Assembly: GCF_008727755.1 (NCBI RefSeq)
Contig: NZ_CP044231.1
Coordinates: 1-64,000 of the forward strand
Source: Microbacterium caowuchunii
GTDB taxonomy: Bacteria; Actinomycetota; Actinomycetes; Actinomycetales; Microbacteriaceae
DNA: 64,000 nucleotides
Direction: 5' to 3'
A program made the position numbers and the translations under genes. The notes below the pieces were generated by a model that was not told the DNA's origin, searched no databases, and was given only the letters and a program-made list of their open reading frames with translations. Shown here one piece after another: positions 27,870-35,317 of this stretch (position 1 is its first letter; each line of letters starts with the position of its first letter).

Positions 27870-29936
27870 TCAGCCGCCCCTGACCAGTTCCAACCCCGCA
27901 TCCGCGAACTGCCGCAGCGTCGCGGTGGGCAGGAACGCCCGGGTGAGCCCGAGTCCGATCCGCGCCAGGTCGCTCTCATCGCGGTAGAGGAGGTACATGG
28001 TCTCGTACCGCGGGTGGAACTTCTCCTTGAAGCGGTGCAGGGACTGGAACCCGTATACCGGTTCCAGTGCGTCGGCCAGCTTCGCGCTCAGCTCGGCGAT
28101 GACGCCGGCTCCGGGCGGGTAGTCGTGCGTCAGCGGGGCACCGGAGAGCGACATGATCTGTGCGCCCTCCTCGGAGAAGAGCTTCGCGGACGAACCGATC
28201 AGGTACTCCATGACCGGCGGGAACCCGCCATCCCGACGACGCATCAGATCGAGCGTCCAGCCGTGGATGCTCCCGGTCGGACCGTAGACCGGCAGCCAGG
28301 AGAGGAAGCCGTCGACGTCCCCGTTCGGGGCGATCGCCAGCGCCAGGCGCACCTCCGGATCCTCGGCCTCGACGAGTGTGCCGAGGGTGAACCCCATCTC
28401 CGGCAGGCCCTTGTCTCCCACCCAGCTCTCCGAGATGGCCCGGAGCTGCTGACGGACCCCCCAGCTCTCCTCCTTCACCCGGCTCATCCGGAAGGTCATC
28501 TGCTCGCGCTCGGCGCGGTTGAACGAGGAACGCACCGAGTTCCACGCCTTCCCGGTGAACGCGAGTCCCGGGAGGTCCACGATCGTGTCATCGGCGACGA
28601 TGAGGCTGCGCCAGGTCGGCGGCACGGCCGCTCTCGTCGCCTCGTTGCAGCTGAAGAAGCACGGGATGAGCCCGGCACGCTCGGCATCGTCGATGAACTC
28701 CCGTACCGAGTCCGGGCGCCCGGACTCGGCGCCGAGCGGGTCGGCGAGGGCGATGGCCACCCCGGCTCGGTTCTGGTAGGCGACGATCCCGCGCGAGGTG
28801 CGCGCGTACCGGTTCCCCTCCCACGTCGTCATCCAGGAGAGCGTGCCGCCGCCGTGGGCGTGCAGCTCCTCCTTCACGTCGTCGACCGTCGGGCGGGGCG
28901 GGACGCCGATGTCCGCACCACGGTGCGCGCGGAAGGCGCTGCGGACCCCGATCAGGTACAGCAGGAGGAAGATCCAGGTGGCGCCGGTGGCGAGCGTGAG
29001 CGAGGGGTCGCCGTCGATCGCCTCATGCACCTCGGTCCACCCGACGGTGGCGAGCAGCACCACCACGACGACTGTGGTGAGGAGGTTGAGCACGCACAGC
29101 AGCACGGCGAGGATCCACGACCAGCGGCGGCCACGGCGCAGACCGTTCGCGATGAGGGCGATCACGACCACGTCCACGGCGATGTCGGCGAAGGATCCGG
29201 ATGCCGGACTGCTGACCCCGAACGGCCCGTCCGTCGGCACCAGGAGCACGATGATCTCGAGGACGCCCAGTACGACGAGCGAGACGAACGCGACGAGACG
29301 CTGCTCGCGCAGCGTCGTGCGCTGCACGCGAAGGGTGCGATCCACGAAGACGACGAGGACGACGGCGAGCAGGTGCTCGATGTCGTCCAGCGTCCCCCAG
29401 AAGACCATGGTCACGAAGACGTAGGCCAGCAGCACCAGCCACGCGCGCACCCGCCACGGCGGGACGAACAGGCTGATGGCGGCGGCGAGGCACGCGAAGC
29501 TGCCTCCCGACGGCCCGACGTCCAGCGCGGCGCCCTGCGTGAGCGCCCAGTTCCAGCCGAGCGGGGAGAGTGCCCAGAGGAGCAGGGCGGCTCCCAGTAC
29601 GGCGAAGAGCTGCCCGCCGAAGAAGTACGCGAGGGCGACCAGGGATCCGCGCCGGTACTCGAGGTACGCCATCCCCGCGAAGGTGGCGAGCACGAGGGGA
29701 TAGACCCAGGTATGGGCGACGAGGAACGTCCCGGTCAGCGGGGTCCACCAGCGGCCCTGCTCCAAAGCGGGCAGGCCGTAGCCCCATGTCTGCAGGCCCG
29801 TGCTGTCGGCGAACGACGCCCAGAGCCCCCCGGAGAGGACCCCGACGGCGAGCAGGAGGACGACGACGGCGAGCGTCGCGGGAATGCGTTGCAGGAACCG
29901 CAGGGCAGCGGGGCGGGCAGCGGTGTCCGTCGTCAT
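27870..29936 (-). CDS. Rhomboid-like membrane domain fused to DUF2156 (MprF-type) domain
   Basis: A 688-aa membrane protein. The N-terminal part (about 1-345) has around ten hydrophobic helices. Its first six recall rhomboids: a GPSGG motif with S143, and H188 in a later helix. The C-terminal half (about 355-688) is the soluble DUF2156/phosphatidylglycerol lysyltransferase-type domain, with a GNAT-like fold and typical segments ending in RFKEKFHPRYETMYLLY. That domain in MprF/LysX transfers an aminoacyl group from tRNA to a lipid. A lipid-modifying role is likely but the amino acid and lipid are unknown. The gene is monocistronic. Confidence 0.82.
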   Translation of the reverse strand: MTTDTAARPAALRFLQRIPATLAVVVLLLAVGVLSGGLWASFADSTGLQTWGYGLPALEQGRWWTPLTGTFLVAHTWVYPLVLATFAGMAYLEYRRGSLVALAYFFGGQLFAVLGAALLLWALSPLGWNWALTQGAALDVGPSGGSFACLAAAISLFVPPWRVRAWLVLLAYVFVTMVFWGTLDDIEHLLAVVLVVFVDRTLRVQRTTLREQRLVAFVSLVVLGVLEIIVLLVPTDGPFGVSSPASGSFADIAVDVVVIALIANGLRRGRRWSWILAVLLCVLNLLTTVVVVVLLATVGWTEVHEAIDGDPSLTLATGATWIFLLLYLIGVRSAFRAHRGADIGVPPRPTVDDVKEELHAHGGGTLSWMTTWEGNRYARTSRGIVAYQNRAGVAIALADPLGAESGRPDSVREFIDDAERAGLIPCFFSCNEATRAAVPPTWRSLIVADDTIVDLPGLAFTGKAWNSVRSSFNRAEREQMTFRMSRVKEESWGVRQQLRAISESWVGDKGLPEMGFTLGTLVEAEDPEVRLALAIAPNGDVDGFLSWLPVYGPTGSIHGWTLDLMRRRDGGFPPVMEYLIGSSAKLFSEEGAQIMSLSGAPLTHDYPPGAGVIAELSAKLADALEPVYGFQSLHRFKEKFHPRYETMYLLYRDESDLARIGLGLTRAFLPTATLRQFADAGLELVRGG

Positions 29937-29977
29937 GCGCTCACCCTATCGGCGGGGGAGGAGCGCTCCCGCGGAGG

Positions 29978-30661
29978 TCAAGCGGTCGGTTCGTCCACCA
30001 GCAGCAGGGACCGCAGCGCCGCGACGTCGTCCACGACGGCCTGGGCACCCTCCGACTCGTGCGGCCAGCTGAACCCCCACCGGACGAAGATCACCGGGAC
30101 GCCGTGGGCGGCCCCGCCGTCGACGTCGTGGTGGCGGTCGCCGATGAGCACCGGGCGGGACACGTCCACGCCGGCGGCCTCCATCCGCCGCAGGGCCTCG
30201 GCCACGATGTCCGCCTTGGAGGCGAGCGTCTTCTCATCCGGGGTGGCCCCGGTGATGGCGACGAGTTCTTCGGTGAGACCGAAGAACTCCATCAGTGCCA
30301 CCACCTGTACCTCGGGCTTGGAGCTGGCCGTGCCCTGCGGCACGCCTGCCGCCGCGAGCTCGTGCACCAGCTCTGCCATTCCGGGGTAGAGCCGGGCGTC
30401 CTTCGTGTAGCCGTCGGCCCGGCCCAGGTCGCGGTAGAAGGCGACGGCCTCAGCCGCGCCCTCCGCGGTCATCTTCGCGTGGTGCTGGAAGGAGTCGTAC
30501 AGCGGCGGACCGATCCAGTGCACGAGTTCGGGGCGGGTCGGCGCGGGCAGTCCGTAGTGGGCGAGCGTGACGGACAGCCGTCGCAGGATGCCGTCGGATG
30601 CGTCCACGAGGGTGCCGTCCACATCCCAGAGGATGCAGGTGAAGGGGGAGCGGGCGGTCAT
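29978..30661 (-). CDS. HAD-superfamily hydrolase (phosphoglycolate phosphatase-like)
   Basis: A 227-aa HAD phosphatase. Motif I is DVDGTLVD (13-20) with nucleophile and acid Asp residues. Motif II is near GTASSKPEV, motif III is the Lys of EKTLASKAD, and motif IV is IGDRHHDVDG. A cap domain occupies about 20-90. Relatives include Gph and PpaX; the substrate is not deducible. It lies 41 bases upstream of the DUF2156 gene on the same strand, so co-transcription is possible. Confidence 0.9.
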   Translation of the reverse strand: MTARSPFTCILWDVDGTLVDASDGILRRLSVTLAHYGLPAPTRPELVHWIGPPLYDSFQHHAKMTAEGAAEAVAFYRDLGRADGYTKDARLYPGMAELVHELAAAGVPQGTASSKPEVQVVALMEFFGLTEELVAITGATPDEKTLASKADIVAEALRRMEAAGVDVSRPVLIGDRHHDVDGGAAHGVPVIFVRWGFSWPHESEGAQAVVDDVAALRSLLLVDEPTA

Positions 30662-30757
30662 GCTCCTACGCTATCCGGGCCCGAGCGGACCGGGGACCGC
30701 CGAGCGCACGGACGGGCGCCCCGCCGTCGCCGCGTCGGTCTGGAAGGATGCGGAGGC

Positions 30758-32104
30758 ATGGACGAGGTTCTGATCGGACTGCAGCGCGACGTGGCGGCCG
30801 CCTTGAAATCACGGGATCTCCCCGCGCTCAGCGGGCTGCTCGCCGCGCAGGACGCCTCCGTGATCATGCGCCTGCTCGAGCGGGAGGGGGCCGCGGATCG
30901 AGCGGTGCTGTACCGGCTGCTCGGCCGGGACGCGGCGCTGGAGGTGTTCGAGCTGCTCGACCCGGGCATGCGTATCGAGTTGTTCCAGGGCCTGCGCGAC
31001 GAGGACGTCGCGCGCGTCTTCGAGCAGCTGGACCCGGACGATCGTGCTCAGCTGGTCGACGAGCTCCCCGCGGGGGTCGCGCAGAAGCTCATGCGCGGCC
31101 TGTCGCCCCGTGAACGCGAGCTCACGGCACCGATCCTCGGGTATCCGAGATCCAGCATCGGCCGCTACATGAGCACGGAGTTCGTCCGGCTGCAACCGCA
31201 ACTCACCCTGGGCGATGCGCTCAGCCATGTCCGTCACCGCAACGCGGAGGCCGAGACGGTCTACATCCTCCCCGTCACGGACGGAGCGCGACGGGTTCAG
31301 GGGGTCGTGGAACTGCGCGAGCTCGTGATGGGGCGCTCGGACGCCCGGGTCGAGGACGTCATGGGCGAGGCGCGGGTCGTGCAGGCGACGGAGGATGCCG
31401 AGGTCGCGGCGCGCAGGGTCGTCGATTCCCGGCTCCTGGCGGTCCCCGTCGTCGACAGCGAGAGTCGGCTGGTGGGTCTGCTGACGGTGGACGACGCCGC
31501 CCGGATCCTGGAGGACGCCGAGGACGAGGACGCCGCCCGGCAAGGGGCCTCCGAGCCGCTGCGTCGCCCGTACCTGTCCACGAGCGTGCTCGGGATCGTG
31601 CGGTCGCGTGTCCTGTGGTTGCTCGTGCTGGCCATCTCGGCGCTGCTCACCGTGCAAGTTCTCGGCTTCTTCGAGGCGACACTCGAGGAGGTGGTCACGC
31701 TCGCGCTGTTCGTCCCGTTGCTCACCGGAACGGCGGGGAACACCGGGGCGCAGGCCGCCACGACCGTCACGCGCGCCCTCGCGATGGGGGAGGTGGCCGC
31801 TCGGGACGTGCTCCGGGTCGCGTGGCGGGAGGTGCGGGTGGGCGCCATCCTGGGCGGGCTGCTCGGGATGCTGGGGCTGGTGCTGGCCGGACTCGTGTTC
31901 GGCATCCGGTTCGGCCTCGTCATCGGGATCACCCTGTTCGCGATCTGCACCCTCGCCGCCTGCGTGGGCGGGGTGATGCCGATGCTGGCCCGGGCCGTGC
32001 GCGCCGATCCGGCGGTGTTCAGCACGCCGTTCATCTCGACGTTCTGCGACGCGACGAGCCTGATCCTGTATTTCCTCGTCGCGACCTGGGTGCTCGGGCT
32101 GTGA
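30758..32104 (+). CDS. mgtE: Magnesium transporter MgtE
   Basis: A 448-aa Mg2+ channel/transporter. It has the acidic N-terminal superhelical domain (about 1-130) and paired CBS domains (about 135-255) that gate by Mg2+ binding. Five membrane helices follow (about 285-448), with the conserved GNTGAQAATTVTRALA at the pore. ATG 30758 has GGAGG 3 bases upstream. It is a single gene, divergent from the HAD gene. Confidence 0.95.
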   Translation: MDEVLIGLQRDVAAALKSRDLPALSGLLAAQDASVIMRLLEREGAADRAVLYRLLGRDAALEVFELLDPGMRIELFQGLRDEDVARVFEQLDPDDRAQLVDELPAGVAQKLMRGLSPRERELTAPILGYPRSSIGRYMSTEFVRLQPQLTLGDALSHVRHRNAEAETVYILPVTDGARRVQGVVELRELVMGRSDARVEDVMGEARVVQATEDAEVAARRVVDSRLLAVPVVDSESRLVGLLTVDDAARILEDAEDEDAARQGASEPLRRPYLSTSVLGIVRSRVLWLLVLAISALLTVQVLGFFEATLEEVVTLALFVPLLTGTAGNTGAQAATTVTRALAMGEVAARDVLRVAWREVRVGAILGGLLGMLGLVLAGLVFGIRFGLVIGITLFAICTLAACVGGVMPMLARAVRADPAVFSTPFISTFCDATSLILYFLVATWVLGL

Positions 32105-32137
32105 GCACGCCGGCGCCGCGAGCGGGGTCGGGTGTCG

Positions 32138-32833
32138 TCAGAACAGGCGCGGAACGCCCGATTCGATGCCCTTCATGCCCTCGTAGTCGAGGGTCACGCA
32201 ATGGATACCGCGGTCGGTGGCGAGCACCCGCGCCTGCGGCTTGATCTCCTGCGCGGCGAACACGCCGCGCACCGGAGCGAGGTGCGGGTCACGACCGAGC
32301 AGTTCCAGGTAACGGGTGAGCTGCTCGACGCCGTCGATGTCGCCGCGGCGCTTGACCTCGACGGCGACCGTGCCGCCGGCGGGGTCGCGCAGGAGCAGGT
32401 CGACGGGACCGATCGCCGTGGGGAACTCGCGCCGTACCAGGGTGAGGTCCTCGCCGATGACCTCCACCTGCTCGGCGAGCAGGCGCTGCAGGTCCGCTTC
32501 CACGCCGTCCTTCTGCAGTCCCGGATCGACGCCCAGCTCGTGCGCGGAGTCGTGCAGCACCTCGTAGATGCGCACCAGCAGCGCGTCGCCGGTCTTGGCG
32601 TGGGTGACCCGCCACTGCTCGATCACGCCGGCGCTCGCGGAATCCTCATCCGGCACCTCGGTGACCAGCCGGCAGGGCGGACTCATCCAGTTCAGGGGCT
32701 TGTACGAGCCCCCGTCGGAATGCACCAGGAGACTGCCGTCGCCCTTGTGGACGAGCAGGCGGGTCGCGAGGGGCAGGTGCGCGTTGAGGCGACCGGTGTA
32801 ATCCACGGAGCAGCGGGCGATGACGAGGCGCAC
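32138..32833 (-). CDS. nucS: Mismatch-specific endonuclease NucS (EndoMS)
   Basis: A 231-aa RecB-like nuclease responsible for non-canonical mismatch repair in Actinobacteria and Archaea. The N-terminal dimerisation/DNA-binding domain begins [16 protein letters not shown]. The C-terminal catalytic domain has the AVEVKRRG metal-binding motif (about 165-172) and a Gln in [12 protein letters not shown]. The length is typical. It has a GTG start. It converges with mgtE and lies downstream of the MFS gene on the same strand. Confidence 0.95.
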   Translation of the reverse strand: MRLVIARCSVDYTGRLNAHLPLATRLLVHKGDGSLLVHSDGGSYKPLNWMSPPCRLVTEVPDEDSASAGVIEQWRVTHAKTGDALLVRIYEVLHDSAHELGVDPGLQKDGVEADLQRLLAEQVEVIGEDLTLVRREFPTAIGPVDLLLRDPAGGTVAVEVKRRGDIDGVEQLTRYLELLGRDPHLAPVRGVFAAQEIKPQARVLATDRGIHCVTLDYEGMKGIESGVPRLF

Positions 32834-32888
32834 CCGAAGAGCCTACCCGCGGCCCGCGCCCGTCCGGCGCGTCGGAGGGGATCCCCGG

Positions 32889-34115
32889 TCAGTGCTGTCC
32901 GGAACCGACGGTCGCCCCGGGGAGCGGTCGGGCGGCAGGAGAGGCGAACCCGGATGCGGCGACCAGGACGACGAGGATGTACAGCGTGTTGAGCAGGCCG
33001 ATCTGCTCGCTGATGACGCCGAGCAGCGGCGGACCGGCGAGGAAGGCGACGTAGCCGATGGTCGCTGCGGCGCTGACCCGGGCGGCCGCACGGGCGGGGT
33101 CGTCACCGGCCGCGGACATACCGAGCGGGAACCCGAGCGATGCCCCGACGCCCCACAGCGCCGCACCGACGAAGACGAGCGGCGTCGTCGGCGCGAGGAT
33201 GAACAGCAGGAGTCCCGCGACCGCGGCTACGGACAGAACGCGCAGGACGGCCACCCGCCCGAATCGGTCCACGAGGGGCCCGCCGAAGACCCGCACGACC
33301 GTCATGCTCACGGAGAAGACGGCGAGACCCAGCGCGCCCATCTCCTGGGGCGCGCCGTGGCCTTCCACGACGCCGAGCGCGAGCCAGTCGTTGGCGCCGC
33401 CCTCGGCGAACGCCATCCCCAGCATCACGACGCCGAGCGCGTAGGTGCGCGGCTCGCGCCACGCGGACAGCGTGACGCCCAGGCGCGCCTTCCAGCCCGC
33501 CGGTTCCGCGGCGGCGGGATCGCCCGCCTGTGCGCGGTCGGGGACGTTCGCGATGCTCACGCACGCGACCACGGCGATCACCGCCGCGACGATGGAGAGG
33601 TGGACGAAGACGTTCGATCCCAGGGAGATGAGCAGTACTCCCAGCCCCGCGCCGACGACCGTGCCGGCGCTGAAGAACGCGTGGAACAACGGCAGCAGCG
33701 TACGGCCGGACTCCGTCTCGATCGCGGCGCCCTCGACGTTCATCATCACGTCCAGCGCACCGTTGCCGAAGCCCCACATGACCAGCCCGAGGACCACCAG
33801 CGGGACGGACCCGGCGATGTCGGTCCCGAGGCCGATCACGGCGAGGCCGGCAGCGAACACCAGCATCAGCGTGAGCATGCCGCGGCGGGCGCCGAAGCGC
33901 GCCACGATGACCGAGCTCACCGAGAGTCCGAGGATCGAGGCCAGCCCGCCCACCAGCAGCACGCCGCCGATCTGCACGTTGTCGATCCCCAGGGCGGCCT
34001 TGATCGCGGGCACCCGCGAGGCCCAGGTGGCGATGCTCAGCCCGCTGACCAGGAAGATGGCGAAGATCGCGGTGCGCCAGCGCACGAACTGGGAGCGAGT
34101 GAGGACCGTTTCCAT
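32889..34115 (-). CDS. Major facilitator superfamily transporter
   Basis: A 408-aa transporter with about 12 hydrophobic helices in two six-helix halves, divided by a polar loop near 200-220. The MFS loop 2-3 signature is recognisable as RFGARRGM (about 74-81). It is divergently transcribed from a LacI-type regulator with a palindromic operator in between, suggesting sugar or efflux substrate control. The substrate is unknown. Confidence 0.88.
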   Translation of the reverse strand: METVLTRSQFVRWRTAIFAIFLVSGLSIATWASRVPAIKAALGIDNVQIGGVLLVGGLASILGLSVSSVIVARFGARRGMLTLMLVFAAGLAVIGLGTDIAGSVPLVVLGLVMWGFGNGALDVMMNVEGAAIETESGRTLLPLFHAFFSAGTVVGAGLGVLLISLGSNVFVHLSIVAAVIAVVACVSIANVPDRAQAGDPAAAEPAGWKARLGVTLSAWREPRTYALGVVMLGMAFAEGGANDWLALGVVEGHGAPQEMGALGLAVFSVSMTVVRVFGGPLVDRFGRVAVLRVLSVAAVAGLLLFILAPTTPLVFVGAALWGVGASLGFPLGMSAAGDDPARAAARVSAAATIGYVAFLAGPPLLGVISEQIGLLNTLYILVVLVAASGFASPAARPLPGATVGSGQH

Positions 34116-34128
34116 CCGATCACCATAC

Positions 34129-34140
34129 CGAATCGATTCG
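34129..34140. promoter_or_regulatory. LacI-type operator in the MFS-lacI divergent gap
   Basis: A perfect 12-bp palindrome, CGAATCGATTCG, lies 13 bases from the MFS start codon and 36 bases from the lacI start. The central CG flanked by AAT/ATT is the usual half-site form for LacI/GalR regulators. This site could repress both genes. Confidence 0.7.
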
Positions 34141-34176
34141 ATACCGGCGCGCGGGACGGGCTAGCATCGAGTCACC

Positions 34177-35247
34177 ATGAACGTGCGCCGAGCAACGATC
34201 GCCGACGTCGCCCGGCTGGCCGGGGTCGCCGCGTCGACCGCGTCGGTGGTGTTCAGCGGCAAGACCCCGGTGTCCGACGCGACGCGCGAACGGGTCGTGG
34301 CCGCGGCGAAGCAGCTCGGCTACACCGGCCCGGATCCGCGCGCGGCGTCGTTGCGCCGCGGACGTTCCGGCATCGTCGGCGTGGTCATCGGGGACCGGCT
34401 GCAGAACGCCTTCCGCGATCCGGTGACCACCGTGATGCTGGACGGCCTCGCCGAGGGGATGGCGGAGCAGGATGCGGGGCTCCTGCTCCTGCGGGACGGC
34501 GCCGACGGCGGCGAGCCCAGCCTGCGGTCCGCGCCGGCCGACGCCTTCGTGCTCGTCGGCTGCAGCGGCCGGCTGGCCGATTCCCTGGACGCGATCCGCG
34601 CCCGCGGCATCCCGGTCGTCGTGATCGAAGGGGATGCGGGGGAGGGGGTCCCGCAGATCCGCCTGGACAACCGCGAGGCGCAGGCGGTGATCGCCCGGCA
34701 CGTCCGGGATCTCGGCCACGAGCGTGTCGCCCTCGTGACGCTGCAGGCATCCGTGCCCGCCCACGCGGGATGGATCGCCGACGGGGCCCCGATCGCCGTG
34801 GACGTCACGCGCGACCGCCTGGCCGGTGCCCGGGACGTGTTCCCGGACGCCCCCGCGTTCGCCGCCGGGGCGAGTTCGATCGACCAGGGCTACGCCGCCG
34901 CAGAGGCCGTGCTGGCCGGTCCCGGTCCGCGCCCGACCGCGATCCTCGCCCAGAGCGATCTGCTGGCCGTCGGGGTCATCCGGGCGGTGCAGGATGCCGG
35001 CATGGTCGTGCCGGACGACGTGTCCGTCACCGGCTTCGACGGCGTCTGGGTGGACGGTGTCGCGCCGCTCACACTCACGACGATGGTGCAGCCGGCGGCG
35101 GAGAAGGGGCGGGCGGCCGGAGCCGCGATCTCGGCGATGCTGGCCGGTGGCCAGCCGGAGTCGATGCTGCTTTCTTCTGCGTTCCGACCGGGGAATACGA
35201 CGGGGCCGGCGCCGATTTCGCGCGGGGAGCCCGCATCGTCCGTTTAG
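34177..35247 (+). CDS. LacI-family transcriptional regulator
   Basis: A 356-aa repressor. The N-terminal helix-turn-helix is ATIADVARLAGVAASTASVVF (about 5-25), with the hinge near 50-60. A periplasmic-binding-protein-like effector domain covers about 65-340. The usual hinge-helix context is present, so it should bind a central-CG palindrome such as the one at 34129-34140. The likely target is the divergent MFS gene and itself. The effector is unknown. Confidence 0.93.
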   Translation: MNVRRATIADVARLAGVAASTASVVFSGKTPVSDATRERVVAAAKQLGYTGPDPRAASLRRGRSGIVGVVIGDRLQNAFRDPVTTVMLDGLAEGMAEQDAGLLLLRDGADGGEPSLRSAPADAFVLVGCSGRLADSLDAIRARGIPVVVIEGDAGEGVPQIRLDNREAQAVIARHVRDLGHERVALVTLQASVPAHAGWIADGAPIAVDVTRDRLAGARDVFPDAPAFAAGASSIDQGYAAAEAVLAGPGPRPTAILAQSDLLAVGVIRAVQDAGMVVPDDVSVTGFDGVWVDGVAPLTLTTMVQPAAEKGRAAGAAISAMLAGGQPESMLLSSAFRPGNTTGPAPISRGEPASSV

Positions 35248-35250
35248 AAT
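35245..35250 (+). promoter_or_regulatory. Candidate -10 element for the mnh operon
   Basis: TAGAAT overlaps the lacI stop codon and lies 68 bases before mnhA. It sits inside an imperfect inverted repeat (GTCCG at 35239-35243, CGGAC at 35255-35259). Confidence 0.4.
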
Positions 35251-35317
35251 AAAGCGGACACCCCGATCGCCTGAGTCCTCCCGTCCTCCGGAGGCCGACG
35301 ACCCCGAGGAGGCCGCA

